A stretch of DNA of 64,000 nucleotides from assembly GCF_947172395.1 (NCBI RefSeq), contig NC_069106.1, forward strand, positions 1,302,001 to 1,366,000, written 5' to 3'. The stretch comes from Bicyclus anynana. Lineage: Eukaryota > Arthropoda > Insecta > Lepidoptera > Nymphalidae. The position numbers and the translations under genes were made by a program. Shown here in pieces: positions 42,441 through 53,870 of this stretch; the first letter of the stretch is position 1, and each line of letters starts with the position of its first letter. Under the pieces are notes generated by a model. That model made no database searches. It saw only the letters and a list, made by a program, of their open reading frames with translations, and was not told the DNA's origin.

Positions 42441-42627
42441 CTAGTGGACGCCCGCGACTTGTCTGTCCTTAGACCTCTTTATTCCGGCCTTATTGCAAAA
42501 TCCGTTCTTAGCGAACACCTACTAACCATAAACTACCTCCCTGCCAAATTTCATCTTTGTACGTCAAGCGGTTTTCGAGATTTCGTGATGTGACCTTTCG
42601 CATTTATATTCATATAAAGAGATTCTA
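42441..42627 (-). mobile_element. Hel-D-like, no tract
   Basis: CTAGTGGACGCCCGCGACTT at the left, AAACTACCTCCCTGCCAAAT inside, TATTCATATAAAGAGA at the right. Confidence 0.55.
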
Positions 42628-43861
42628 TGTAACAAATGATTCGATATGGACAACCCATCGTGGATATCATACAGTAGGTGGAAAACATATTTCAGTTGAT
42701 TTGATGATGTTTATAGGTTAATAACACAGATTAACACAAATAGAGCGCTGGAATCACGACGGTGTCGTAGCCGTTCCAAATACAACATTCAAAAACAAAT
42801 ACATTCTCGAGTCAGTACGAAACGAAGCGTCGCATCAGTAACTTTCAATATTATTCCATAAAAATGGCGTCTTATGTTTTTAAATATTTTAAAAACGGTT
42901 CACAAAAACTAAAAAAATAAGATAGAGTATTTTTTATTGTTTATTATTGATTATTATATTAATTTACGTAATTGTTGTTAGTGTTAAATTTTTAAAAACC
43001 AATTATGAAAACAGTTTGTATATACGGATGTCATGAAGACGCGTGACGTTTGTGTTTTTTATGGGTTTCACTGGCTTCACTACGCTGCTTCTTAACACTC
43101 ATTCTAGATTTATTCTTTATTCTGTGGTTGATATTAAATACCAAATTAGTGAATAGGCCAGCAGGTCTTTCTTGTAAAAGAGCTTAGAACCACCATGCTG
43201 TTCCATTGAAGATCAGTGCGCTTAGGGTGATAATTGTTACTATATATTACTATAACTTTATGGTATTTAATAAAAATTACCGAAACCATTAACAGATGCC
43301 CCGCGGTGGGAATGCGGGAATAAAGTACTTTATATTTTTTTACATGTCACGTAACGGATACGATTAGGAGTCAAATGGATAAGGGAGGTCCACCTATATT
43401 TTTTTGGGTTCCATTTTTATAAAAAAAAACCCCCTAAGCTTGGCATCTCGATTTTTAGGAGTTTGTAGGTATGAATTATGAGATAATTGCTCTCTTTTTT
43501 GAGCAAATTGCTCTGTTCTGTAAAGAGGTAAGTTCTTACGATGGGCCATACAAATATGTAGATAACGATGATGAAAAAGTTATTTAAAAATAAAGAAAAA
43601 ATCTAATTTATTTTACTTTGCTAAAAGCTAATGTTTATTTAGTTTTGAGTGACTGTGTATCATAAATTAACTTTTATTTTGTTTGAGCAATATTTTTACT
43701 GTAATGAAATAAAGTTTCGTCTTCAAAGACCTTTTTACTTTAATAAAAATTTTGTTTTTCTTTCTTTACCTAGCTAAAAGTAACTGACAGAGGCAGTAAT
43801 TTCCAATAAATTGTCTACCTTTAATGTATTAGTAATTTTTAGTTTATTTATGCATTTAATA
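42628..43861. other. long unassigned interval
   Basis: 43290-43325 has a Hel-A scrap (GGTGGGAATGCGGGAATAAA). No coding frame or other repeat recognised. Confidence 0.4.
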
Positions 43862-44060
43862 CTAGCAGAAACCCCGTGGTTTCACTCGCGTATAGATGTT
43901 GTTTCCATGGGGATGTAATTAAGATTGTTACTCGCTATTAATGCAGCTTCCCATTAGTGGATGACTTTTTTAAATAGGTTTAGGGAAAGAAACAAAGTCA
44001 GGTTTGCAATTGAATTTTAAGATTGGATATTTATAGAAACAAGATTTTGCCAACGTCTTA
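43862..44060 (-). mobile_element. Hel-A-like fragment, worn
   Basis: CTAGCAGAAACCCCGTGGTT...CACTCGCGTA is clear; further in, similarity fades. Confidence 0.5.
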
Positions 44061-44204
44061 GTTACATATATATTAGGATGAAACAACATTTTAATTGTGA
44101 AAGAAAATTTTTATACATATTAGTTGAATGTCTAGGTAATTCAATAGTTTTAAGATCATATAATTTGATTTGCATAGTTACATGACTAAATACCTACCTT
44201 ATAA

Positions 44205-44505
44205 ACCGATAGACGTCCACTGCTGGACATAGGCCTCTTGCATGGACCTCCAACCAAAACGGTCTCGAGCCGCCAGCATCCAGCGGCTCCCTGCAATCCG
44301 CTTGATATCCTCGATCCACCTAGTGGGGGTCGACTAACACTGCGCTTGCGGGGTCGCCATTCCAGCACCTTGGGAACCCAACGTCCATCGGCTCTTCGAA
44401 CTATGTGGCCTGCCCATTGCCACTTCAGCTTCGCAACTCGCTGAGCTATGTCAGTGACTTTGGTTCGTCTGCGGATCTCCTCATTCCTGATTCGATCACG
44501 CAAAC
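44205..44505 (-). mobile_element. LINE-A 3' end
   Basis: Minus-strand frame from 44503: RDRIRNEEIRRRTKVTDIAQ, WQWAGHIVRRADGRW, then a frameshift after VLEWRPRKRSV and loss of frame in PPLGGSRIS. Tail side lacks the GAT run. Confidence 0.85.
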
Positions 44506-44510
44506 TACTA

Positions 44511-44834
44511 CTACTAAATTAAATACACGTCATGCATAAAATTGTGTAAAAATTACAAGCTACAGAGTAAAAAAAAAGGTTGTCTCTTACTGTGAGTTCT
44601 TTAGTAGACTGCTAGTAAGTAGAACATACTCGACTTGACTAAAAGTAGGTCACCCAGCGTCAAACGACCCCCTGATTAACCAACTGACTGTGAAAATTAC
44701 CCGTCTCTAGTGACGCGTGCAATAATAGTTATGTCATTCGTTTATATTATAATTTTAGTAGCAATTTATCGCTATCTATTTCATAATAAACTTCTACCTA
44801 AAGCCATATTGGATGTGCACTGTTTACCTAAAAA
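44511..44834. other. unassigned interval
   Basis: Nothing recognised. Confidence 0.35.
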
Positions 44835-44995
44835 AAATTAAAAATAACCAGCCAAGTGCGTGTCAGGCCACGCGCAGTGTAAGGTTCCGTAGATTAAGTA
44901 AGCACTTTAATCCCTTATGTAATGCATAAAAATACTGATAACAATACCCCACACCATAGAATAGACGATAAAAAATTGATTCTCACTTTGCATGT
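44835..44995 (+). repeat. Rep-E copy
   Basis: AACCAGCCAAGTGCGTGTCA...CCACGCGCAGTG...ATACCCCACACCATAGAATA; same order as 9249-9390. Confidence 0.65.
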
Positions 44996-45312
44996 AGGGA
45001 AGGAAACCCATTTTTTTTCTCAAATTTTCTTTTTACCACTTTAGAGACGTGATTAATATACATATTACATATACATACCAAATTTCAGCTTTCCAGTTTT
45101 AACAGACTCTAAGTTATCTTACTGACAACTTTATCTTTTTAATTAATAACGGAATTATTATGCAATTTACGATTTCCAATTCCGTTTTTTAAGTTGGTCG
45201 ACTATTACTCTTTAAATAGCAACGACAGACAATTTTGTTGGTGAATTTGAATGCGATGCATCTTCATATCTAATTTCTCTATGGCTCACTCACTCAAGTC
45301 ATTTGTTTACTA
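44996..45312. other. unassigned interval
   Basis: Likely the rest of Rep-E (CATACCAAATTTCAGCTTTC); otherwise nothing. Confidence 0.35.
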
Positions 45313-45508
45313 TCTATACTAATATTATAAAGCTGAAGAGTTTGTTTGTTTGATTGAACACGCTATTCTCAGGGCCTCCTGGTCCGATTTGAAAAATTCT
45401 TTCAGTGTTAGATAGCCCATTTATCGAGGAAGGCTATAGGCTATATATTATCCCCGTATTCCTACGGGAACGGGAACCACGCGGGTGAAACCGCGCGGAG
45501 TCAGCTAG
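45313..45508 (+). mobile_element. Hel-A, complete and best preserved
   Basis: TCTATACTAATATTATAAAG after A to GTCAGCTAG before T, 196 bp. Good reference copy for the family. Confidence 0.85.
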
Positions 45509-45657
45509 TTATTTATATTTGTTTAATACCCGTTTATAAACGCACCCTTTGTACACTAACTGACTCATTAATTACTCGACAGAGGCGTGTAAATAGTAGG
45601 ATATTAATATCCTGCCCTAGTACGTATCATTTCACTCGCATTATCATATTAATTGTA

Positions 45658-45852
45658 GACTACCGGCAAAGACGTACCGCCAAGCGATTTAGCGTTCCGG
45701 TACGATGCCGTGTAGAAACCGAAAGGGGTGTGGATTTCATCCTCCTCCTAACAAGTTAGCCCGCTTCCATCTTAGACTGCATCATCACTTACCATCAGGT
45801 GAGATTGTAGTCAAGGGCTAACTTGTAAAGAATAAAAAAAAAAAAAAAAAGA
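45658..45852 (+). mobile_element. SINE-1, 5' truncated, young-looking
   Basis: From CTACCGGCAAAGACGTACCG to an uninterrupted run of about 18 A. Few differences from consensus. Confidence 0.88.
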
Positions 45853-45913
45853 CTACGTTCTATTTACTGCCTCAAACATTAGCTGATGAAAAAAATAATA
45901 ATGTATGTGTGAC

Positions 45914-46270
45914 ACCGCTAGATTGTAAAATACGTTAGTTTATAATCTACCGTCATATTGTGAACTGAAAATACTGATTACAATTTAACGTGTTATTTTT
46001 CTTAGGAAATGCACTGTCCTCCCCTCCGATTTTCTTTCTTTTTCTTTTTTCTCTGATTTGTCCATTGTAATTTTTTACTATTCACTATTACTACTACTGC
46101 ATTATTTTTTATATCCTGATTGACAATTTAACGGTTTCACTTCCGATAGATTAGAATATACCGAAAAATAACACGTTAAATTGTAATCAGTATTTTCAGT
46201 TCACAATATGACGGTAGATTATAATATCATGAGTGAGATTATAAACTAACGTACTTTACAATTTAACGGT
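45914..46270. mobile_element. 357-bp foldback element
   Basis: Left arm 45914-46001 and right arm 46163-46270 are reverse complements over about 85 bp (ACGTTAGTTTATAATC, CTACCGTCATATTGTGAACT, GAAAATACTGATTACAATTT, AACGTGTTATTTTTC). The right arm has about 20 extra bases (ATATCATGAGTGAGATTATA region). Interior of about 160 bp is pyrimidine-rich, no protein. Confidence 0.88.
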
Positions 46271-46299
46271 AACATATGCATTTGTCTGTCTAAGACTCA

Positions 46300-46480
46300 T
46301 TGTTCAATGGTAATGGGGTTGGACTTATCACTGAGGGGTGTTGGTTCGATTCTCGCCCGTTGGTCTATTGTCGTACCCACTCCTGACACAGTCTTTCCCG
46401 AATAGTTGGAGAGGAATGGGCATATTGGTTATATTTAAAAAATATGGCAAATATTCTTAAAAATAAAATTATATACTTTT
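46300..46480 (+). mobile_element. SINE-3
   Basis: tRNA-like head (TTCAATGGTAATGGGGTTGG, B box GGTTCGATTCTC), body TGTCGTACCCACTCCTGACA and GGAGAGGAATGGGCATATTG, AT-rich tail. Second copy at 58553. Confidence 0.75.
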
Positions 46481-46585
46481 TATAAGCTGACTTTCACACG
46501 TGAGAATACAAGGATTGAATATAAGCCTTATGACACAATTAAATAAATAAACAAAATAAAAATAATTTTCAGTAGCAGTTTATTA

Positions 46586-46652
46586 CCTAACTCCAGAGAT
46601 TAATTACCCTCTACAATTTATGGTTTTGTAGGAGGTAATCTCTGGAGTTAGG
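46586..46652. other. 67-nt hairpin
   Basis: CCTAACTCCAGAGATTA(ATT)ACC pairs with GG(A)GGTAATCTCTGGAGTTAGG. The right half carries the Hel-A2 block TTGTAGGAGGTAATCTCTGG, so it probably arose from two facing Helitron pieces. Confidence 0.75.
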
Positions 46653-46692
46653 TTTTCTATTTATCTATTTATACAGTTTTAGTTTAGAAGTA

Positions 46693-46951
46693 TCATCATC
46701 ATCATCATTGACAACCTATATTCGGCTCACTTTTGAGCACGAGTCTCCTCTTAGATTGAGAAGGGTTAGGCTAATAGTACACATAAGTAGAAAATTAAGA
46801 AATATCGCAGGTATGTAGGTTTCTCCACGATGTTTTTCCTTCACCGTTTGACACGTGATATTTAATTTCTTATACTGCACACAACTGAAAAGTTGGAAGT
46901 GCATGCCCCGGACAGGGTTCTAATCCATACCCTCCGGAATCGGAGGCAGAG
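46693..46951 (-). mobile_element. SINE-2, shortened
   Basis: Reversed with a CATCATCATCATCATTGACA tail (clear (ATG)n tail on its own strand); about 25 bp of the GGGCCAGCGTGGTGG block deleted; head cut after GGAGGCAGAG. Confidence 0.85.
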
Positions 46952-47624
46952 TCCTGCGCTGCATTTTATCAAAATGTTTACAAAAAAGTTTACCAACTTC
47001 ATGAAACATAAATCATGCTAAATATGTAGGTGTTCTTTTAGTTTCATTTCGTTGCCGCCTTCAAACCTATAATTAGATATAAAGATAGGAAAAGTATACA
47101 TGCCAGATTAGCAGTAGTCTAAAAAAATACAAACACTAATAAATAGGTCTTTTAAATATTGGATAGGATAATAACACGCACGAAAATCATTTCTACGATA
47201 TGCTTTAAACCCTTTTTTACACTGAAACTTGATTAAAAAACTTCTACATGTACTAATACCAAAGTTATCAATCTACAAAGTGTATTGGAAATAAACTTAT
47301 GCAGTTAACGTTTACCGGTGTACAGAGATTGCAGATTTTACCGTATCTACGCTTTAGTGCATTTTCGTTTGCTGCCGTAATTAAATTCGGAGCGATTTTA
47401 TATTGCAAAGTGAGCCAAGTGATTTGCAACTCTGTTGATTTAATTGTAAAATGGTTACAAAGTAAAAGAAAACAAATGACTAACTTTATAGCTTTACAAG
47501 CACAGATATATCTTAGTAGAAGTTTTGAATTAGAAACGACCTTCACCCAACTGTTTAATGGATGAAAAGTATTTTATATCAGTAAGTTAAAAATATTATA
47601 GTTATTTTATTATCTATCTATATT
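46952..47624. other. unassigned; open on both strands
   Basis: 47268-47565 is open on both strands (88 codons plus, 92 minus). Plus-strand peptide includes AFSFAAVIKFGAILYCKVSQ and LQSKRKQMTNFIALQAQIYL. No family recognised; no start context or splice structure convinces me. Confidence 0.25.
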
Positions 47625-47725
47625 AATCTATACTACTATATAAAGCCGAAGAGCTTGTTTGTTGATTGGATTGAACGCGCTAATCTCAAAAACTACTGAA
47701 AAATTCTTTCAGATAGATAGCCATT
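47625..47725 (+). mobile_element. Hel-A 5' half
   Basis: Starts AATCTATACTACTATATAAA, ends in CTTTCAGATAGATAGCCATT. Confidence 0.65.
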
Positions 47726-47727
47726 GT

Positions 47728-47777
47728 TAATTGAAACAGTGCCATCTAGTGACGCTACTGCACAACTGTTTCAATTA
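47728..47777. other. 50-nt hairpin, 13-bp stem
   Basis: TAATTGAAACAGT ... ACTGTTTCAATTA around GCCATCTAGTGACGCTACTG. It lies where Hel-A breaks off, so it may be a small foldback insertion. Confidence 0.7.
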
Positions 47778-48362
47778 CATATAAATTAGCGTTTACGTTA
47801 ACGCGATAGTAACATTATGCAAACATTGAAAACTCCCACTAGGCACTCTGATTCAAACTCCGTCATTTGTTTTATACTACAAATATAGGGAGAAATCTAA
47901 AAACTTGTAATTAAATCATAAAAAAAAATCAATTATTGTCCATAATTACGTAAACAATAATTGATATATATGGACTTAACGGTTTTTTTAGTCTATTAGA
48001 TGGTAATTTAACGTAACTTCGTCGTAAACGGGTAAAAAAGTACGTAAGTTTTTTTATATAAAAATATCGATTGACGCAAAAATTGTTTTACCTTCAATTC
48101 TTACATAATTCCTTGGCACCCCGCCCGAAGTAGGCCGTGAACTTGACTGCAAATTTATTGTGTTGTTACCAAACGTGGTCTATCAGGAAGAAAACACCGC
48201 CTATATTTTACGAGATGGGGGAGAAATGGACAATAAGGCAACTTACACACGGCATTGTCATGTACTTTTTAAACTATACATCTAAAGTTATATTATATTA
48301 TACGTATTATGTATACGATGTACGGTGCAATATTAACGTAGTGTTAACGATTTCATTAACAA
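47778..48362. other. unassigned interval
   Basis: Nothing recognised. The 115-codon plus frame at 48137-48484 runs into Hel-B and is not credible. Confidence 0.35.
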
Positions 48363-48574
48363 CTAGCGGACGCCCGCGACTTCGTCCGCGTGGAATTCAG
48401 TTTTTTCCCGCGAGAACCATGGATTTTTCTGGGACGAAAAGTAGCCTATATGTTAATTCAAAGTCAAATCTATTTCCATTCTAAATTTTAGCCAAATCGC
48501 TTCAGTAGCCGCCGCGTAAAAGAGGAACAAACATACTTACACACAAACTTTCGCATTTATAATTTTAGTGTATA
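48363..48574 (-). mobile_element. Hel-B, complete
   Basis: CTAGCGGACGCCCGCGACTT to AACTTTCGCATTTATAATTT. Single-module form. Confidence 0.78.
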
Positions 48575-48816
48575 ATATTCATTAGATGTATAGGTAGGTG
48601 TTAACAAATAAATCAGACGCATACTGTATAAAAATCGTACAGGACAATGGTATGTGAATCTAGCCTTAAGGTATTTATACAAGAAAATATAAATAAATTA
48701 TATACCTAGACGGAAAGTGTGGACACTTAAAACCTGCTTCTAAAGCAACCAAAGCTACCACAGTCAAAACTCCAGAGTTCCTTGTTAACTATAGTAGGAG
48801 CATGGGGTGACAAACT

Positions 48817-48912
48817 TTAACACGTTCGCTGCGGTACGAGGTCAATTGACCTTGTACGTCTAGAGTGTTCAAGAGTTAAGAGGTCGATGGACCTCGTACC
48901 ACACCAGAGTAC
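48817..48912 (+). mobile_element. piggyBac-like end with palindromes, copy 2
   Basis: TTAA (48817-48820) CACGTTCGCTGCGG, palindrome TACGAGGTCAATTGACCTTG (48835 on), then GAGGTCGATGGACCTC (48880-48895); centres 42 bp apart, as in copy 1. Cut by the following SINE-1. Confidence 0.5.
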
Positions 48913-49095
48913 AGATTTTTTTTTATTTTTACAAGTTAGCCCTTGACTACATTCTCACCTGATGGTAAGTGATGATGCAGTCTAAGATGGAAGCGGGCTA
49001 ATTTGTTAGGAGGAGGAAGAAAATCCACATCCCTTTCGGTTTCTACACGGCATCGTACCGGAACGCTAATTCGCTTGGCGGTACGTCTTTGCCTG
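48913..49095 (-). mobile_element. SINE-1, head truncated
   Basis: Reversed tail and body up to GGCGGTACGTCTTTGCC. Confidence 0.85.
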
Positions 49096-49643
49096 AAAAT
49101 TCTTTAAAGTCTTTGTTTAAATGCCGCAGCGTTTATAAAATTAAAAAGGTCGGACTGTCAGAGACTCTCAATCTATAATTAACTTACAACAATAAAAAAC
49201 GTCTTTAACAGTAATGCACCCTTAATTTCAGTTGTTTGAAGGCGACACGACATAAAGTCGTGCGATAATTTGTCTTATTCCTATGGGAGGCCTTATGGAC
49301 GACTGTCAGGAAGGAGAGCACTATCTATATTTTATGGGGGGAGGGAAAATTGGTTTATGGGGTCGAGTGTGGTGCGTGCCCGAGTTCATTTAGGCAGTTA
49401 CGTGCTGAATTATGTATAGCTGTTTGTTTTTTTTTATTATTCAACTACTATTAATATGGGTTATGATTGCGCACTATTGTGTTTATTTAGGTAGGTATTT
49501 ATAACTGCCCTGGTTGGTCTAGTCTAGTTTATCTGTAGTGGCGTGCAGAAGCGTTATAACAGGGGTAGACACTGTGCGTACTAATAGAAAATCATGTGAT
49601 TTGCATTATTAAAGCCTGATTAATTTTATATTTGTATTCCATA
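49096..49643. other. unassigned interval
   Basis: Nothing recognised. Confidence 0.35.
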
Positions 49644-49645
49644 GT

Positions 49646-49814
49646 AGAGGACGCCCGTAACTTCGTCCGCGTGGAATTCAGTTTTTCACAAAACCGCGAT
49701 ATTTCCGCGACGAAAAGGAACCAATGTAAATCTATTTCAAATTTCACCCAAATCCATGGCAAAGGAGGACCAAACATACACACACAAACTATTGCCTTTG
49801 TAATATTAGCGTGA
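49646..49814 (-). mobile_element. Hel-B, worn
   Basis: GAGGACGCCCGTAACTTCGT (CTAG lost) to TTTGTAATATTAGCGT. Confidence 0.65.
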
Positions 49815-49821
49815 TTATCAT

Positions 49822-50012
49822 GTATTTTTTTTAATTCTTTATAAGTTAGCCCTTGACTACAATCTCACCTGATTGTAAGTGATGATGCAGTCTAAGATGG
49901 AAGCGGGCTAACTTGTTAGGAGGAGGAGTTCTTACTTAGAATAATGTTTATAATTTACCCTTCTGGCAAAGACGTACCGCCAAGCATTTTAGAATTCCGT
50001 TATGATGTCGTC
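49822..50012. mobile_element. SINE-1 pieces, facing each other
   Basis: 49822-49937 is a reversed SINE-1 tail; 49962-50012 is a forward middle piece (GGCAAAGACGTACCGCCAAG). The two together look like a rearranged copy. Confidence 0.7.
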
Positions 50013-50092
50013 CACATGGTATGGTGGCAAGAATACTGGCTGCATTTCCGCGCTGGACAGCCAGGCTGATCCTTTACGTAATAAATGAGCCA
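50010..50092 (-). mobile_element. LINE-D coding end
   Basis: Minus strand reads RISLAVQRGNAASILATIPC G, the same protein end as the worn copy at 16274 but in a readable frame. Confidence 0.68.
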
Positions 50093-50396
50093 GCACTACT
50101 AAATAAATATATAATACTACTGCAATATCAAACCGTAAGAGATATTTTACGTTAAAGTCAAAATGGGCGCCAAAATGCGAATTGAGACGTTCCAGCGAAT
50201 ACTTCCGGCGTCCACCGGAAGTGACGAGTTGAAGGCTATACTTCCGCTGATCTTGCACTTTTGCCGAATATTTTAATGTTAGAAATAACATTGCTTTATA
50301 CCGAGATTTTCAAATAGAATATTTTTTAAGACATAGTTTAGTTTATTTTTTTGTATGTTTTTTTTAATAATAAAAAAATGTTTAGCTTCTTTTTGA

Positions 50397-50525
50397 ATAA
50401 TCCTGCGAGAATCATGGGTTCTTTCATGATAATGACCTATTAAATCCTGGTTATAATTAATTATCCCCATTCTCAACCAAATCGGTTCATACTAACCAAA
50501 ATATACACTTACACACAAATATTCC
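50397..50525 (-). mobile_element. Hel-B fragment
   Basis: Reversed piece with CGAGAATCATGGGTTCTTTC and ACACTTACACACAAATATTC; both ends missing. Confidence 0.5.
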
Positions 50526-50583
50526 TGAATAATGTATATACTAATTAAAAAAAAGTTTAAAAAGGAGAGAGTCTGTGCTGTGA

Positions 50584-50769
50584 AACTAAATATCACGTGT
50601 TTCAAACGGTGAAGGAAAAACATCGTGAGGAAACCTGCATACCAGAGAATATTCTTAATTCTTGTGAAGTCTGCCAATCCGCATTGGGCTAGCGTGGTGG
50701 CCTAACCCCTCTCATTCTGAGAGAAGACTCTCGCTCAACAGTGAGCTGACTATGGGTTGCTAATGATAA
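50584..50769 (+). mobile_element. SINE-2 tail, 5' truncated
   Basis: From TAAATATCACGTGTTTCAAA to GACTATGGGTTGCTAATGAT; small deletions. A SINE-1 tail scrap follows at 51098-51153. Confidence 0.8.
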
Positions 50770-51190
50770 AATGCTATGCTATATGAAGTACTTTTTTTTG
50801 CCTTCTGTTTTTTTGCTTAAGACTAAAAGCAAAACTACTGGTAAGTTGATGCGGCTTCCTCATTTGATTCAAACTTACGGAACCCTAAAAACCGGATAAT
50901 ATCGTTGTAAATAAACCACAGTATGAAGATTTATCTTAAACGCTTATAAATCTAATCTCGGAAAAGCATCCAAAGCGTAAAAGTTAACCGTGCGGTTAAA
51001 ATTAACCGAGCTTTTACGAGCGCCGGCTTTATGGTGGCTAGATTTATAAACCATTGACTTACTTCGATCTTACGCCAACGTTTATTGCGCACTACGATAA
51101 CGCTTCCATCTTGGACTGCATTACCACTTACCATTATGTGAAGTTGCAGTGCCAAGAACTGAAAATGGGAACTTATATCTATATACAGGA

Positions 51191-51532
51191 CTAGCCGACG
51201 CCCGCGACTTCGTCCGCGTGAAACTCGATGTAAACTTTCAACTACCCCTATCCTACCCCTACCCCCTACCCCTAGCCTACCCCAACCTCTACCCTACTCC
51301 TACCTACCCCTACCCTACTTTCTGGTTTATTTTTTACACCTTGTGTCCGAAAAACCAAAATATCTTAAGGAACCCTATTTTTTTCCAAAATAAAATTTAG
51401 CCTATGTTACTTGTGGATAATGTAGCTTTCGAATGGTGAAAGAATTTTTAAAATCGGTCCAGTAGTTTTTGAGCCAATTACAATCAAACAAACATACAAA
51501 CAAAGTTTTCCTCTTTATAATATTAGTATAGA
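51191..51532 (-). mobile_element. Hel-D, complete, tract about 75 bp
   Basis: CTAGCCGACGCCCGCGACTT, tract 51242-51318, then a Hel-A2-like inner half (GATAATGTAGCTTTCGAATG) and a TTATAATATTAGTATAGA end. Shows that Hel-D and Hel-A2 share 5' parts. Confidence 0.75.
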
Positions 51533-51690
51533 TGTCCCGTAAATTTAACGACATACTTTACAAAGTGATAGATGACATCAAGGTCTACTAAAATAAGATA
51601 ATATAATATGTTAGCTGAAGTTTTACGGTTTTTAAGTTATTTTTGTAAAAAATACAAAAATTCCTATCTATAGAGCTGTTGAGTCATACA
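51533..51690 (+). repeat. Rep-N copy 2
   Basis: GTCCCGTAAATTTAACGACA, GATGACATCAAGGTCTACTA; match to reversed 38300-38400. Confidence 0.62.
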
Positions 51691-51888
51691 TACTATGTGC
51701 TGAAAAATTACTTAAGCGTTGATTTTATACTTGGTAATTATTTTTTAATAGTTGTTTCAAGTAATTATGGCTTATTTTTTTCTACTGCAAAGTTAGTTTT
51801 TTCCATAAAACAGGACAATTTTTTTTTTAAGTTTAACATATTTTTTGTATGTACTTTTAACGGTCACAAACATTGTGCATGTAGCTTT

Positions 51889-52188
51889 TTTTTATTATTA
51901 TATTCTTTACAAGTTAGACCTTGACTACAATCACACCTGATGGTAAGTGATGATGCAGTCTAAGATAGAAGCGGGCTATCTTGTTAGGAGGAGGATGAAA
52001 ATCCGCTCCCCTTTCGGTTTCTACACGACATCGTACCGGAACGCTAAATCGCTTGGCGGTACGTCTTTGTCGGTAGGGTGGTAACTAGCCCAGGGCCGAG
52101 AAAACCTCAATCGGCCCAGCCGGGGATCGAACCCAGGACCCCGTCTTGTAAATCCACCGCGCATACCACTGCGCCACGAAGGCCATCA
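51889..52188 (-). mobile_element. SINE-1, near complete
   Basis: Reversed, intact head (rc of B box GGGATCGAACCC); about 40 bp lost after TAGCCCAGGGCCGAG. Confidence 0.9.
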
Positions 52189-52469
52189 AAGCTTAAAAAC
52201 ATGTTTACTTAATAAGGATTCCAATGATGTAAGATATTAGTAAATTATTTTCAAATACTGTGTTACAATTGCTACTTTCGTTCCGAAAGGGTTATGCAAA
52301 AATGGTTACCTATTAAAATGTGTTTCTATAACTTAAATAACAAAAGAATTTACATTAAATCATAAGACAAGCAGTTGAAATGACAAAAACAACATAAGAA
52401 GTGTAATAAAGTTATTATTATTGATTATTAAAGTTATATTTATATTATTATTTTAGTTAATAAGGTTGT

Positions 52470-52680
52470 TGTGTGCTGTGTTTGTGGCGGCATCTGGTCA
52501 ACGGTTCCAACTGAAAACCAGCGCTGCATGCTCTGTTTATTTAAAGAGTATGTAGCATTATGCTGAGTTGGATCCGTTTACTGGGTTGTGCCACACATCG
52601 CAGGATATTGTTCAAGAACAAATTGTGTTGTGTGGCATAATTCACTAATAAAGCTTTTTTCTTTCTTTCTTTCTAAAGGC
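52470..52680 (+). repeat. dispersed element 3' end
   Basis: CGGCATCTGGTCAACGGTTC...ACCAGCGCTGCATGCTCTG...CATCGCAGGATATTGTTCAA, then AATAAAG and a (CTTT)n run. Looks like the 3' end of a retroelement; only one copy here. Confidence 0.45.
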
Positions 52681-52902
52681 GGCGACAAACAATACTTTCT
52701 TACCTACTATGATCTAACTAAACTAAGTTTGTCACCGCATGCGGCAACATAGAATTTTATATAGATAATGTAATACTTGTTTTTCTCTTTTCAGTTCTTT
52801 ACCCTTAAGCAGTAGAGTTTTTGTTTTTATAATTAGATTTTTTCACTAAATATTAAACAACCAATTACGTGAAGAGTTTATCAGAGTGTTAAGTAAGTAT
52901 TA

Positions 52903-53121
52903 TCCTACTAATATTATAAACGCGAAAGTTTGTATAGATGTTTGTTCTGATTTTTGTTACTCTTTAACGCTGCAACTGCTGAACCGATTTGATTGAAATT
53001 TGGAATAGATGTTACTCAAAATTAATACATAAGCTACTTATCATCCCGGAAAAAACCATGGTTCCCGAGGGATTTTCGAAAATCTAAATTCCACGCGGAT
53101 GAATTCGCGGGCGTCCGCTAG
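52903..53121 (+). mobile_element. Hel-B, complete, single module
   Basis: TCCTACTAATATTATAAACG to GGGCGTCCGCTAG before T, 219 bp. Monomer reference for the two dimers. Confidence 0.82.
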
Positions 53122-53870
53122 TTATACTATATATTTGTTTCTTTAGGCCACGCCCCCGGGTACGCTGGTTTCAATACAAACAATGGCACTTTATTAATCT
53201 AGTTACCTCGTATATCTATGGATGCAACCGTCGTCTGCTTCTATTAAATAAAGAAGGTGTGACTAACACAGTCTCTCGTTATATAAAAATGTTACCGTTA
53301 TCGCCACGTTGCAAGGATTAGCGGTACGGACGGCTTTAATGTGCTTGTGGAGTTCGAGCCGTCCACATCTCTTGTTATATAATTCTTTATGGGTTACTTG
53401 GGATAGGCGGGGAGAGTGACTTGAGTGGAAAATCGGAGTGTTTGTCAACAGTCAAAGGCGCCTTTAACCCTACACACAACGTTCACAAGTGCGTGACTTC
53501 ACTCAAGGTCATTCTCTGCCATTCGAGGGTCTTATTTTGTTTACAGTTTGATTTGTTAATAAAGTTGTCCTGGCAAATGTTGTGAATCATAACCTTTGTT
53601 CGACATTAGTTTTCTTATTTTTGTAATCACTTCTGAGTCTGCTAAAATTACGTAACCAGCACATGTGTACCAGTTGACCTCGGTAATCAGATACAAATTA
53701 GCGGAGTTAGGAGCACGTAGAGAAAATCAAACTCGCAGGAAGCGATTAGGGTCGCGCGTCGATTAGCGTTAATTGATGTTACGTTTAACTTGGCTAATTC
53801 CTCTAAACGCCCAATATGTCCTGACGTTTCAATCAGTAAGGCTGATGCCTCATTTCCTCAATAAGGGAGG
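53122..53870. other. unassigned interval
   Basis: Includes moderately GC-rich 53260-53530 with a 61-codon minus frame. Nothing identified. Confidence 0.35.

Noticed and set aside
48137..48484. 115-codon plus frame
   Set aside because: Second half is the reversed Hel-B; first half is AT-rich without family resemblance.
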